A DNA stretch of 64,000 nucleotides, taken from Chaetoderma sp. LZ-2023a (taxonomy: Eukaryota; Mollusca; Caudofoveata; Chaetodermatida; Chaetodermatidae). The notes under the pieces were generated by a model that searched no databases, had not been told where the DNA came from, and worked only from the letters and a program-made list of their open reading frames with translations. The translations under genes were made by a program, and so were the position numbers. Location: assembly GCA_034401795.1 (NCBI GenBank), contig CM067360.1, positions 120,412,743-120,476,742 on the forward strand. The letters run 5' to 3'. Of this stretch, positions 1-11,224 are shown piece after piece (position 1 is the first letter of the stretch; each line of letters begins with the position of its first letter).

Positions 1-370
1 TTTAAGTGTAAATAGAAAATGTGCATTTGCCGGTCAGAAGACTTTTTTTGAAAATTTACCACTGGAATGACTGACATGGTGACGAGGCCAGTCATTAGTG
101 TGATAAATCTTCAAAAATAGGATTTTCTTTATCTGCAAATGGACATTTCTCAGGACTACTGCATACATACACCATGACATGATAAAACACAGGGTTTAAG
201 TGTAAATAGAAAATGTTATAGAAAATGTGCATTTGCAGGTCAGGAGAAGACTTTTTTGAAAATTCACCACTGGAACGACTGACATGGTGACCAAGCCAGT
301 CATTACTGTGATAAATCTTCAAAAATAGGATTTTCTTGATCTGCATATGGACATTTCTCAGGAACCGCAT
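1..370. repeat. Two tandem copies of a palindromic MITE-like repeat (family A)
   Basis: Two imperfect copies (about 1-175 and 195-370) of a foldback repeat. Each reads inwards from a GTGCATTTGC / GCAAATGGACAT arm through GAAAATTTACCACTGGAATGACTG to a central CATGGTGAC loop and back out through the complement (CCAGTCATT...GATAAATCTTCAAAAATAGGATTTTC). Related copies lie near 30,150, 33,799, 54,821, 58,343 and 58,981. No ORF or transposase is present, so a non-autonomous DNA transposon is likely. Target-site duplications were not resolved. Confidence 0.7.
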
Positions 371-442
371 ATTGTCTAGGTGTGGCTCAGTGTTTTTCAG
401 AATGCAAGCCAGATATGAATTTCATTACAGCAGCACATTTTT

Positions 443-525
443 TGTTGAATATTTTGAAAATAATTTGACTGAAAACTGTTGCAGAAATAGTTTCCAGTCA
501 AATTATTTTCAAAATATTCAACAGC
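443..525. repeat. Palindromic repeat, family B
   Basis: Arms GTTGAATATTTTGAAAATAA and its near-perfect complement TTATTTTCAAAATATTCAAC enclose a short spacer containing CTGTTGCAG. The same palindrome recurs at least ten times in the window with a variable centre. The family consensus arm ends TTTGACTGGG and the usual centre is CTGTTGCTGCC...GGCAGCAACAG. Non-coding. Confidence 0.75.
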
Positions 526-656
526 TATCCTGTAAAGTTGAGCTTGAGACACCAACATTCACTTGTTGAGGGCCACCCCCACCCCCACCTTTAGATGACA
601 AGTTAAAACCTGCACTTATATTCTAATTTATTTTTAATTTAATTTACCATAGCTGA

Positions 657-957
657 TCATAATGCCATAGTAACAGGAGGAATCCTCATTATTTTCATTC
701 GATAATGCGCCATAAGAGGCCTCACGATACGAGAGAGCTGTCGGACAGGCAATAATATTTTACCGTGACTCAGCGCAAAGTTGGGATCATCTAACATTGG
801 GCGATATAAAATTGCCACGCTTCTAAATGATCGCCATAGCAACAGGAATTCATTATTTTCACTTGATGACGAGCCAACACAAGAGGCCTCGCGATACGAG
901 GGCAAAGTTGGGCGCATCTAACGTTGGGCGATATAAAATTGCTATGCTTCTAAATGA
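657..957. repeat. Imperfect tandem duplication, about 170 bp unit
   Basis: Two copies of a segment that starts near GATCATAATGCCATAGTAACAG / GATCGCCATAGCAACAG, passes through AAGAGGCCTC and a CGATACGAG box, and ends TGGGCGATATAAAATTGC...GCTTCTAAATGAT. The second copy lacks about 40 bp present in the first. There is no convincing coding potential. Confidence 0.7.
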
Positions 958-996
958 TTCTGGTACTATCAATGTGAAAATGTAAAATATTCTTAC

Positions 997-1203
997 CTTG
1001 AACCAAAGAAATCCGTAACTTTCGGCGCTGGCTTTAGACGAACTTCTGTCAATGTCATGTTTTTTCCTCGGCATGTGGCTAACAAGAGCCGCTTCGCCCA
1101 TATTCCTGATGTCAAACGACTTATTACAAACACTACATTTGGCACGTGAGTTTGATGTGTTGTCCGGTAAAACCCAATCCTTATATTTATCATAGTTTCC
1201 CAA
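997..1203 (-). pseudogene. BED-type zinc-finger exon, transposon-derived, start codon lost
   Basis: The minus-strand frame contains a CSVCNK pair followed by GEAALVSHM and KKHD, giving Cys-x2-Cys...His-x(5-6)-His. This is the BED/hAT-like N-terminal finger of a family common in invertebrate genomes (GEAALVSHMKGKKH type). The family's first residues normally start MGxYK. Here the same position reads TTG GGA AAC TAT with an in-frame TAG two codons upstream, so the initiator is gone. The exon ends at a good splice donor (CAAG|GTAAGAAT, junction 997/996). A KVTDFFGS peptide lies in another frame close to the donor and suggests a frameshift, because the family often carries a DFF motif there. DNA binding by the finger is the family role; this copy looks dead. 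Confidence 0.6.
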
Positions 1204-1920
1204 ACACTAGAATATTTGCACTTTCCCATCTTTACTGTATCACAAAAAACATCAATCTCGTGAATTATTTCATTGTTTCGGCTTGTAACACTCTGTACTA
1301 TTTGACAGACAACTGCTGGCCGATTCACTCATTTTTATTGCGTTGTACTTGAACATGTTCAGATACGTATTGCTCAACAACCGCGAGATGTTCCCGGTAA
1401 TAGGCGGTTTTCTATTGCAAGACGAGACCGGGACCCAATCGAATTAGACTCTGGCAAGATTGGCGGAAACCTGAGAATTCGTTCGTAAACAAAAAGATTG
1501 CAGTCGGAAAAATTTGGATTGCCGATATTTTAATTTTCCATACATTTTCCATACCAGTTGGCCCAAAATTGTAATTTCCATACTTTTTCCAGCCCTGGAA
1601 AAGGCTTTCCTAATTTTCCATACTTTTTCCAGACTTCCATACATGCGTACGAACCCTGCAATTATTTAAGACTAAAATGACACTGATATAGTGTTTCTGT
1701 AAACAGTAGGATTGGTGGTCGATGACACCTGCATAACAGGTTGTCTAATGGCTACTACACACAGTGGTCGCTGTGATAGCTATACCGGCGGCTGTTCTGG
1801 ATCTACAGTACAGCTCAGAAATAATCCAACATGTTTCCAAAACAAAATAAATGGTGATCGCTTGTTAGCTTCCTGGAATTAGTCCTCTAACTTGCGCTAA
1901 CAACACTGTAACATGCTTAT
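1204..1920 (-). other. Repeat-derived stretch with repeated TATGGAAAATT motifs
   Basis: The minus strand around 1444-1644 has a 66-codon frame built from recurring ATGGAAAA/TATGGAAAATTA words (peptides MEITIL, WKMYGKL, KVWKIRK). It probably comes from the same mobile element as the adjacent BED exon. I recognise no other gene in this interval; the part from 1,645 to 1,920 shows nothing I can name. Confidence 0.3.
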
Positions 1921-1923
1921 TAT

Positions 1924-3012
1924 TAGCTCACCTGGCTGGAAAGGCCAAGCGAGCTTATGCCATGGTGGCCGTCCGTCGTCCATCTGTCTGTCATCCGTCC
2001 ATCAAATCGCTTCTCCTTAACAGTTTGACCGATTTCAACCAAATTTGGCTGGAAGGATCCTATGCTATCCTCCACTTTTTTCAGAATTTTGATTCGTCAA
2101 TTTTTTGGGGGTGAAAATCTTAGATTTTATGAAAAATTTGGTTGAAATAGTCAAGATGCTACTCCTCCTTAGCTGCTTTACATATTTCAACCAAATTTGG
2201 CTAGACTGATTCTATAATGGTGGGTTCTGGAACTTCTATTCAGTATTTTGATTCATCAATTTTTTGGATGAAAATCCTAGATTTTATGAATCATTTACCG
2301 GAAATGGTCAAAATGCTACTCCTTCTTAGCTGCTTGACATATTTCAACCAAATTTGACTAGATGGATTATATGGCGGTAGGCTCTAAAACTCCTATTCAG
2401 TATTTGAGCAATCTTTTGGGTGAAAATCTATCAGAAATGGGCAAAATGCTAATCCTCCTTATAGCTGCTTGATATTTTTCAACCAAATTTGATTAGATGC
2501 ATTCTATGGTTGTAGGGTCTAGAATTTCTATTCAGAACTGATTGATCAATTTTTTGGGTGAAAATCATAGATGTTACGAAAAATGTACCGGAAATGGTCA
2601 AAATGCTACTCCTTCTTAGCTGCCTGACATATTTCAACCAAATTTGACTAGATAGATTCTATGGTGGTAGGCTCTATATCTTCTATTCAGAATTTTGATT
2701 GATTAATTTTTTGGGTAGGCTTCAGATCTTGTACGCAGAATTTTGATTGACTAATTTTTGGGTGGCCATCTTAGATTTTCCAAAAGTTTTGGTAAATCAG
2801 CTAAAAGTATACACCTCATTAAGCGCTTGGCAAATTTCAATCAAACTCAGCTGCAAGGACCCTACGTCGGTAGGCTTCGGAACGCATACACAGAATCTTG
2901 ATTGGCCAATTCTTTTGGTGGCCATCTTGGATTTTCTCAAAATTAAATACAAATGGTTCAAATGCTAATGGTCCAGGTGAGCGCCACAGGCCCATGGGCC
3001 TCATGTTGGTTT
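1924..3012 (+). repeat. Mollusc-type dispersed repeat (AGCTCACCTGG...GTCCGTC), forward copy
   Basis: It begins TTAGCTCACCTGGCTGGAAAGGCC...GAGCTTATGCCATGG, followed by a GTCCGTCGTCCATCTGTC run. After that come five or six degenerate internal units of about 150 bp, each with CTCCTTAGCTGC, TTTCAACCAAATTTGGC, GTAGGCTCT and TTTTGGGTGAAAATC. The other end is CCAGGTGAGCGCCACAGGCCCATGGGCCTC. A reverse-oriented relative ends at 52,350. The short CACCTGG/CCAGGTG terminal palindrome suggests a foldback or terminal-repeat element. ORFs inside it are unlikely to be real. Confidence 0.75.
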
Positions 3013-3155
3013 TCTCCTCTGCCACATTTCGTTAAATGTCTGTAGCTTCAAAGCTTTGATCAGGATCAAGCTCAGCCATGACATGCTACTATGTACCACT
3101 AATGACTAGTGTTCGGCACTTGAAGAAATGTGATAGGTCATATATATGGAGAGCA

Positions 3156-3650
3156 ACCATCTTGGATTTTTGATGATATTTTGTAACTTTTCAACAATCT
3201 TTTCTTCCAAAAGCTGCGAGGCCATGGATCTGAAACCCGGTCTGCTTCATCTTCAGACAGAGTAGAATCAAATCCTAGCATAGGCCTTGCTGTCCCATGG
3301 ACTTCAGCAGCCATCTTGATGACATCACAAATCACAAAATCATATTCTTCGAGGGAATCCCTGGACAAATTTTGCTGAAATTTGGTGAACTTCACTAAAT
3401 ACCAGCCATCTAGCATTTTTGACAATATCTGGCAACTTCTAAAAAATCTTCTCCTCAGAAACATCTTGACCCATGGATCTGAATCTTTGTAGTATTTGTC
3501 TTGTGACAGTAGAATCAAATTCCTAGCGTAGGTGTTGCTGTTCCGCGGACTTCAGCAGCCATCTTCATGATATTCACACATCAGAAAATCATCTTCGACG
3601 GAATCCCTGAACAGATTTTACTGTAATTTGGTGAACATCACTAGGTACAT
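3156..3650. repeat. Two tandem units of about 255 bp
   Basis: Units at about 3,156-3,410 and 3,411-3,650 share CCATGGATCTGAA, ACAGAGTAGAATCAAATCCTAG, GGACTTCAGCAGCCATCTT and GGAATCCCTG...TTTGGTGAAC. The overlapping minus-strand ORF is repeat-derived, with no domain I can name. Confidence 0.6.
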
Positions 3651-3803
3651 GCATGTATTTATGGCAGCTCAAATTCCTCGTGATGAGGTATATAGCTTTA
3701 AAAGTATCGCCACTAACCCCAATCAAATACCTCAGTATTTGTATGCCAATTTGAAGCCTTTTGTTCGATTGATTTTAATGGCAAAAATGCCTATATATAT
3801 GTG

Positions 3804-3872
<69 letters not shown>
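3804..3872. repeat. (TA)n microsatellite
   Basis: Almost pure TA dinucleotides. ORFs through it on both strands translate only as alternating Tyr-Ile and are artefacts. Confidence 0.95.
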
Positions 3873-3877
<5 letters not shown>

Positions 3878-5064
3878 GCCACTTGTGCGCAAAGACGATG
3901 CACGGTTTGACGCCCATTTGGACTTTTGGAGATTCCTGCTTTTATGAGCACTGTTACTGCGAAGATGATATATCTAAGAGTTCCAATCATAGCCACTCAA
4001 GAATGCAACCCAAGTTTACTAAAGATAGCTCAATAGCTATAATAGCATACCCGCCTGCGGAAATCAAATCAGAGTATTTAGGTGCCAATTTTGAACTTTT
4101 TTATTTGAAGGATGTTGATGGTGAAAATGTCTTCCTATAAGTTGTTTCATCGCAGAAGCTCAAATTTGGCAATTTTGAATGTGTCTCATGTATGTGTTAA
4201 AGTGGATTTACTACTGTAAATGCTGTAGGCAAACAGATTAATGTGATAGGGATTTAATTGTTATTTAATACAAGTTGACCATGGGGCCGATTAACCAATG
4301 AGCTTATGAATGCCAATATAAAGCTTAAACCTATGGTAGATGCTAAGAACACCTGCTGAATATATTTCAAAACATCTTGAATGGAAGTTGTTCCTGCCTA
4401 CCTGTATTACCCCTTCTACTGGTGAAATATTAGCATTGTATTAACCCTTATACTACAGAATGTTAACTTTTACTTCATTGATTTTGTACTGATTTCCAGT
4501 GTCCATTAAGCATATTGTAAAGATAAAAAAAAAATTGTCATGCCCTTCTAGACCTGTTTACGGCTGAATGACCAATCATTGATTTACCCATTTACTGCTG
4601 AATGACCAATCATCCACATGATTTTTGTGACCAGTTTTGTGTTTGCATATATAGATCTTCACCTTCAGGCGATTGATCCGAAAGACAAAATATATTATCT
4701 AATGCAGTTCTAGAAACGGAATTTCACCAGAGATCTGCATTCAACAGGAAGTACAAGAAAAGAGGATCTATTTCCAGTGCAGGTCCTCTTGGAAGCCGTA
4801 CATCTGTTCATGGAACAGATCTAATTATTATTATTATTATTATTATTATTATCGTGTTAAGTAAGCAGAGGTATGTAAATTACATACTATATATACAGAA
4901 TGAGTCCTTAAATTTCCTGTGTATTTATACAGTTTGGTCTCCTAAAGGAGTTACATAGAAATATTATGTCATAGTATTGAGCAAGTGTTGTATATAACAT
5001 AATATCTTAAGATAGTTACAAAATGCATTAAGATGTAATCAGGTCACTTTCAAGACAATTTTTT
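3873..5064. other. No gene recognised; short repeats only
   Basis: AT-rich sequence. It holds a GCTGAATGACCAATCAT motif repeated at about 4,563 and 4,599, and an (ATT)n run at 4,822-4,852. No splice-supported coding exon was found. Confidence 0.5.
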
Positions 5065-5264
5065 GGATTTTATTTGGTCATTGGTCTTGCATACGGTTTA
5101 TAAAAAATTCTTTGCATTTCTTTTTGAATTTGTAGATTGCTTCACTGCATCTTATATTGTTATCTAAACATTATAAGATGCAGTGAAACAATCTACAAAT
5201 TCAAAAAGAAATGCAAAGAATTTTTCATAAATCGTATGCAAGACCAATGACCAAATAAAATCCC
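5065..5264. repeat. 200-bp near-perfect inverted repeat
   Basis: The left arm GGATTTTATTTGGTCATTGG...ATCTTATAATG and the right arm CATTATAAGATGC...CCAATGACCAAATAAAATCC pair over about 95 bp per arm, around an AT-rich loop near TTGTTATCTAAA. There is no ORF. It looks like a MITE or foldback element directly 5' of the LINE fragment. It could form a long hairpin in DNA or RNA. Confidence 0.85.
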
Positions 5265-5439
5265 ACTGGGACAATGAACAATTTAAATCTAACTTCGAGG
5301 CACCTTCACCATGAAGTAACCATTTCAAAACCTAGCATCACTCATGCACCTGAATATAGATGCTTGTACGGCCGCTGTTCAATAGTATCGATAACAATAA
5401 TAATAATAATAAAATGTTCAACGTCGAGCCATGAAATCT

Positions 5440-5890
5440 GTTCCAGGACGCAAGCAAATGCCATACCAAGAGCGCCTCAGATCACTCACCGTGCAAGCCT
5501 AGTGTACAGACGTTTGCGTGGTGACCTAATAGAGCGAAGTGTACTTGTAAATGTCTACATGATGTGTACAACGTAGACCACAAAGCCATTCTACCAATTG
5601 ACAAAGGTAACAGGACAAGAGGACAGCTTCAAAGTGCAGAACAACTTTTCAACACAGATACCAGGAAACATTTATTTAGTAATAGAGTGACTAACCTCCG
5701 GAACAGTCTACCATAGTCAGTAGTAATGGCTCCGTCCATCAACTCATTCAAGGCAAGGTTAGACAGACACTACAGTGAGACCACATACACGATAGACTCC
5801 ATGATCATGCCTGTCCGCGCCAATATACCAGTTTAACAGGTGCAGGATCCGGCCGCCAGTGAAGACCTGCTACAGGCTGCATAGCATAAC
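5440..5890 (+). pseudogene. 3' end of a CR1/Jockey-type LINE reverse transcriptase
   Basis: The plus strand encodes, across more than one frame, the typical C-terminal tail of invertebrate CR1/Jockey-type reverse transcriptases: YRRLRGDLIE (5,494-5,535), then LFNTDTRKHLFSNRV and MAPSINSFKARLD before a stop near 5,835. At least one frameshift and one in-frame stop separate these blocks. The fragment is 5'-truncated, as expected for a LINE insertion. The homologous tail is present in the larger minus-strand LINE at 6.5-11.2 kb, so both belong to related families. It is not a functional gene. Confidence 0.75.
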
Positions 5891-6170
5891 AAGCAGAAGA
5901 GGACTGTAAGTTCTATGAATTCGGAAAAGTTTCTGAATTCTAAGATTTCCCGAACTGATTTGACTTTATAATTTAATAGATAAATATTTATCATATTAAC
6001 TATGTCTACCGCAGCCACAGCCTATGTGTAAACCTTTAAAATCTTGAAGTTTGTGTTGTATTGGAAAAAACGAATCTGTGAGAGAAAAACGTTTTGAATC
6101 GTAGCTAGGATAATCTTTACGAAAACTGGTAACATATATAAAATGTTTCAAAATTATATGAATTTCGATA

Positions 6171-6290
6171 TTATAGATTATTAGGCACCTTTGGGGGATC
6201 ACCAAAGTGGAATTTGTTCAAATCTTTATCGCCGTTACTGCTGTCATCCTCGTCCTGAAGCTCGCCAGGTTCCAAATCTCTTTCAGACAT
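6171..6290 (-). CDS. Short acidic ORF of 39 codons, possible 5' exon
   Basis: The ATG at 6,290 lies in a good context (CACCATGTC). It opens a 39-residue acidic, low-complexity peptide starting MSERDLEPGELQDEDD and ending with TAA at 6,171. A possible donor (CCAAAG|GTGCCT) lies near its end, so it could be a first coding exon rather than a complete gene. It sits just beyond the 3' end of the minus-strand LINE. I do not recognise the protein. Chance ORF is the main alternative. Confidence 0.25.
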   Translation of the reverse strand: MSERDLEPGELQDEDDSSNGDKDLNKFHFGDPPKVPNNL

Positions 6291-6335
6291 GGTGAATGCA
6301 ACTCTTAAAGTTATCATGAATCATTCAAACTCCGG

Positions 6336-6354
6336 CATCATCATCATCATCATA
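6336..6354. repeat. (CAT)n run, possible 3' tail of the minus-strand LINE
   Basis: Six CAT units lie just downstream (on the minus strand) of the last LINE-homologous codons. Simple repeat tails are common at CR1/Jockey-type 3' ends, so this may mark the insertion boundary (inference). Confidence 0.4.
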
Positions 6355-6469
6355 TCCACAGAACATAAGCCTATGTCTTGTTATTGTTCTGAATTTATGT
6401 AGATTCTAGTAATAGTTATGGATTATTTCCCTATACTGATTGTCCACTTTTATCTTAAATACTTCAAGT

Positions 6470-8210
6470 GTATATGCCCCTATAGCTGCAGTACTGTATC
6501 TACATACGCTTACGACGTTACGTCTAGCTTGGATAGTAAGCGGAATAGCGTGGGACTACGTTTCGCAGCTAGTGCCCCTACAGCCTCAGCTGTTAGTGAG
6601 TTCCAGTATGGTACTTATCGGTTGGAAAAGAAACATTTACGAACATCCTTAATGCTACGCTATGTGCATAACTTAAGGTTGTGTCCCCTAGTCTGAGTAT
6701 TGGTGGAGAGTGTGAAGCAGGTATTTTTGTCAATGCTGTATTGATTGTGTATGATTTTATATGTTTCGATTAGGTCCCCACGGATACGCCTGTATTTTAA
6801 TGGCATTAAGTTTAGCATGGTAAGTCGTTCTGGATAGCTGTAATTTCTCATTTCTGGTATAGTTTTTGTAGCCCTACGCTGGACCCGGTCGATTAGTTGT
6901 GATTGTCTTTTGAACCTGGGCGACCATATGCAATTACAATATTCTAGTATTGATCTCACCAAGGATTTATAAAGTAAAATGAAGATGCTAGGATGTATGT
7001 GTCGAAATGTTCTCTTTATGATTCCTAGTATGTGGTTAACCTGGACACCATAGCATTGATGTGTATGTCAAATTTTAAACTTTCATCGATATACACTCCC
7101 AGGTCCTTTTCACCTCCCGACATTGCGATTGTCTGTATTTCGGTGGAATCTGTCATATAGTACTTGGTGATAGAGTTGTTTCTGCCAAAATGTAAAACGT
7201 GGGTTTTAGCTGTGTTGAAGGTTAGCTGCCATGTGTGTGCCCAGTTACATACTTTGTTAATGTCATCTTGTATATGATGGGTTAGTGGATTACCATATAT
7301 TTTCGTATCATCTGCAAAGACTTTGCAATAGCATGTGACTAAATCAGACAAATCATTTATGTATATTAGAAACAGGGTAGGTCCAATAACACTCCACTGT
7401 GGAACGCCACTAGTGATATCTGCCGACTCTGAGACTGTGTCATTGATTTTTACCCTGCTAGTTAGGTAGTTTTTGATCAACTGAACTATTTTATTCCCAA
7501 TGCCAAAACTTTTTAATTTCATAAGTAACCTGGTATGTGGGACGCTGTCAAAAGCCCTCGAGAAATCTAAATATATTGCATCTGCTGATTCACCTGTGTC
7601 TAATTTAGAAGTAAGGTAGTCGATGTATTCCATGAGTTGAGTTTTGCATGATTTGTTTTTTCTAAACCCGTGTTGGCATTTGGAAAATAGGTAATTTGTT
7701 TCCATAAAATTGATGATTTCATCTCATAATAAAGACTCAAAAACTGTACACAGGATACATGTAAGGCTGATTGGTCTATAGTTGCTAGGGTCACTTTTAC
7801 ATCCCTTTTTGTAAATAGGGCAGACATCAGCAGTCTTCCAGATGGTGGGTAACATGCCCTCCTCTAAAGATTTATTAAAAATTATGCAGAGAGGTACACT
7901 GATTTCCTTAGCTACTTCTTTAAGTAATCTTGCTGGTATTTCATCTGGGCCTTGACTCTTATTAGGGTTTAAGTTCCTGAGTTTCTTTTCTACAGCAGTA
8001 GGTGTTATTATGATGTCTGCTAAAAACAGGTTCCTTACCTGTGAGGGACACGATTGGAACAGAGTCTAAGTTTTCGGTCGTAAATACACTGGCAAAGAAG
8101 TTATTTAGAATAGCAGATTTGTCTTTGTCACATGTGGATAATGAACCATTCATTGGGTCTTTCAAACTGGTTATTGATTCCTTAAGTGTAGTTTTACTTT
8201 TGACATAATT
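6470..8210 (-). pseudogene. LINE ORF2, reverse transcriptase part (CR1/Jockey type), broken
   Basis: Reading from 8,210 down: a linker with ILNNFFASVFT (near 8,100), then the RT domain in 7,705-7,025. That domain has QHGFRK, an AIYLDFSRAFD motif (catalytic Asp), GVPQWSVIGP (the usual GVPQGS has Gly to Trp here), and the FADDTKIY catalytic box. It continues with VRSILEYCNCIWSP (6,962) and RRIRGDLIE. Weak homology (RKCFFSNR, YWNSLT) continues to about 6,550. At least four frameshifts or stops (around 8,205, 8,010, 7,725 and 7,035) break the frame. Target-primed reverse transcription is the family role. This copy cannot make a full enzyme. Confidence 0.85.
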
Positions 8211-9608
8211 CTAAAATGATTTGGGATTAGTTTTACTTTCTGAAGCCACTCTCTGTTCGAAAGACAGCTTTGCCTCTCTGACACACCATGTTGCTTTATT
8301 TCGTGCAGTTTGGTAAAGAGCATAATCACTTGGTGCCTTTCTTTGCCTATATTTTTTATATGTTCTATTTTTATTTATGAGCGATTGAGATGCAATGTGA
8401 TTAAGCCACACTGATTTTTTCCTATTGCGTTTATTAGATATTGGAATATATTGGTTCTTCAGGCTACTTAGACTTTCATGTAGGTGGTTCCACGCTTCTC
8501 TGATATCGAGTTCATACAAATACTGCCAGTTGGCACTCTCTAATTTGTTACATATTTCTCCATACATCCCCTTATTCAGTAACAATTTAGGTTTAGCTAT
8601 TTCCTTGGAAGGTCTTAATAAATCTGGGTGCAATGAGATTTGCAAAATGTCGTGATCACTCTTGCCTAAAGGAGGAAGGTGGGTTATTTCGTAGATAGCA
8701 TTAGTACTGCTAGTTAGTACACGATCTAATATGTTAGAGGTTTGGTTTATTCTGTGGCGTGTTGCCTTAGTAACTAGTTGTTGAAGGAAATTACTTCTTA
8801 GAGTTGAAAGAAATGTGTCCCCTTCAGGACTGCCTGCAAGTCCAGTGGTCCAGTTAATGGTTGTGAAATTAAAATCCCCTGCTATTAAAATGTGGTCTGC
8901 CGTATATTTTCCTATAGCATTCAGCTGATTTAATAAGTAATTATTGTTTGATATATCTGAAGAAGGACTTCTGTATATACACCCAACTAATATCTTTTCT
9001 TTTTGCTTGGTCGTCAAGGAACACCAGAGAGATTCGTCAAAGGGGTCATTGTTTATTATATCGCAATATTGGACATTTATTGTTTCGTGGGTATATATGG
9101 CAACTCCTCTTTTGGGCGTATTATTGATTACCAGGTTGTATTCATCAATCTGTAATTCACATAGATTTATATTGTTACTTACAGCTATGTTTTTCGGAAA
9201 ACTCTCAGTAATTAAAATAAGTGCTGGATGGACGTTATGTACTATTGCTTCTAATTCTGCCTTTTTATTTGTTAAGTTATCAGCATTGGTATATATACAT
9301 ATATTTTCGATTGGTTTAGACATGTTCCGGTGATCATGCTTGATAGATCCATGTTTGTTATTATTTAGATCATTATCAGATTGTCTGTGGTCATAATTTG
9401 GGCCAATTGTAATGCAATTTTCTTTTTCCTTGAAGTCTTTACAGGCTCTGGTTGAATGGGTCATATGTAAACTTTTGCCTTGAGCATGTCCAGTATGTAT
9501 TTTTCTTTTAGTTTTGCTCCTGGATGCAGTAGTGGGTAGTTCATGGGTAGGATTGATTTCATTACGGGTATTTGGAGCTATGTATTCATCTAATATATTA
9601 TGATACAC
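8211..9608 (-). pseudogene. LINE ORF2, endonuclease (EEP/APE-like) domain
   Basis: A 465-codon open frame. Residues about 100-330 form an apurinic-endonuclease-like domain of non-LTR retrotransposons: TNADNL..K (108-115), ITES (Glu135), GDFN (244-247), LDRVLTS (Asp295) and SDHD (317-320) match the catalytic and metal-binding boxes. The first 95 residues are polar and low in complexity. The frame opens with GTG, not ATG, and overlaps the end of ORF1 by 11 bp; the first Met codons are at residues 49 and 96. The frame stops at 8,211, just before the RT linker, so endonuclease and RT are no longer in one frame. The endonuclease would nick the target DNA. Confidence 0.85.
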
Positions 9609-11224
9609 AAATTTGGATGTTGCGTGCCAGTAGTTTGATGTTTTCTATTAGTGAGTCATAGTCGTTAATCATACCGCTCACGTTCCGCCTTCCAATATCA
9701 TTGCTACCAACATGGATAACAATTGTATTAAATGATGATTTAACAGTAAGACATTCCTCTACTTTATCATTAATTTCACTGATTCTGGCACCTCTGTAAG
9801 ATCTTATGGTAAAGTCATTAGTTTCGGTGGTCATATATCTACCACTAAGATCTTTTAGTGTAGAGCTGCCGATAATTAAGACTTTGGTTGCTGTATTAGT
9901 GTTTGATGGCATTGAAGATAGCCGGCCTTGTGCATGCCTGAATTTGTTGTTGTTAGAGTGCTGGTCAGCTACTCTGTTGTAGCTCTGTGCAACATTACTA
10001 GCACCATGAGCGCTACTTGCAGAAGTTGCAACAGCCTGGCTATAGCTTTTAACACCTGGTTTTAGGGTATGGATACTACCATTTGCTGTTTGGTATTTGT
10101 TACTTGTGTATACCTGTTTTATATATGGTAGACCAACTCTTTGTAATTTGGAGGCTTTCTGAGTGTTCTGGAATGAGTTCCTCATAGGCGGAGTCTGTGG
10201 TCTGTAAATTGATTTCCTTTGTTTTTGGTTGGTGTTGCTTATGCTTTGATTTACTTTGTGCCTAGTCTGATCTTGGGTTTCACATACTACTATGGGTTCT
10301 ATTAACTCCATGCTTTGGTTACTGTTTTTCTCATTGTCATTGGTGGATTGTAGGTTATGGACCTGAGTTTTTAATACCTGGTAATCTCTCTTGATTTCTT
10401 TAATTTCGTTTAAAACCTCCAGCAACAAGTCACTACATGGTTCATTTGTGAGCTTGGTTAGATTGCCAACTTCCAGACTATTATCATTTGTCAGGTCACT
10501 AGTTTCATTTGTCAGGTCACAATGTAGATCTGGTATAGTATTTGTGTCCATACCTGCTATCAGAGTTTTTGATTGTGATTCAGATGCTGTACATTTGTCA
10601 ATGCTTGTTACAGAGTCATGACCCATGCTAGCGTCAGCAGGTGCCACATGTTCATTAATGTGACCATTACACCTTCCATTTGTAAGGACATCATATGGCT
10701 TATTATTAACAGATATATACCCAGCTAAGTAATCTGCAATATGGTCCGTAATGGCTGCGCATGTAGAACAATTGTATTTCCGCTTCATTGAGGTAAGCAT
10801 TGACAACATATATGATGGCAATTTTGTGCATGCGTAATGCACCCACCTCTTGCACTGATCGCACTTGATCATATACGTGCTATCAGGTCCGCCACATGAA
10901 CATTTGGGTTCTCCTGGTAGTACATTACTTAGGATGGGATTTGGAGATTCAGAGGCACCACCATTTATTGAATTGATGTTAGTAACTGGGGTGCTTATAG
11001 AACTGGCAGTCAATATATTATTTGCAGTAGGTGTGTCAGCTGGTAGGCTAGCAACAGACATGTTTGGTACTTGCCACAGACATGTTATCATTTTGTTTCC
11101 TACAAATAGGGGCATTAGGCCTATACTGAGGAAAACGCTTATAGAAGCAATTATCACATAAGAAAAGGTCACAGTGTCGGTTCATTACCGACTTGTGTTT
11201 ATGGCCACAGTCTTCACAGTTCAT
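9598..11224 (-). pseudogene. LINE ORF1 with PHD finger and truncated SGNH/GDSL-like domain
   Basis: A 524-codon frame runs from 11,172 to 9,598. A PHD finger lies at residues 91-138 (C91, C93, C104, C107, H112, C115, C135, C138; WVHYAC core). A long Thr/Asn/Ser-rich linker follows. The C-terminus has an SGNH-like start (LIIGSST near residue 430; IHVGSNDI near 495) but ends before the Asp/His block, so the esterase-like domain is cut short. The likely true start is ATG 11,224 in another frame (MNCEDCGHKHK with CDNC), a Cys/His-rich segment; a frameshift near 11,070 separates it from the main frame. ORF1 proteins with PHD plus esterase domains are known from CR1-type LINEs and are thought to bind the element RNA. 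Confidence 0.8.

Noticed and set aside
3628..4140. 170-codon plus-strand ORF
   Set aside because: Its middle is the TA microsatellite and the rest has no family features.
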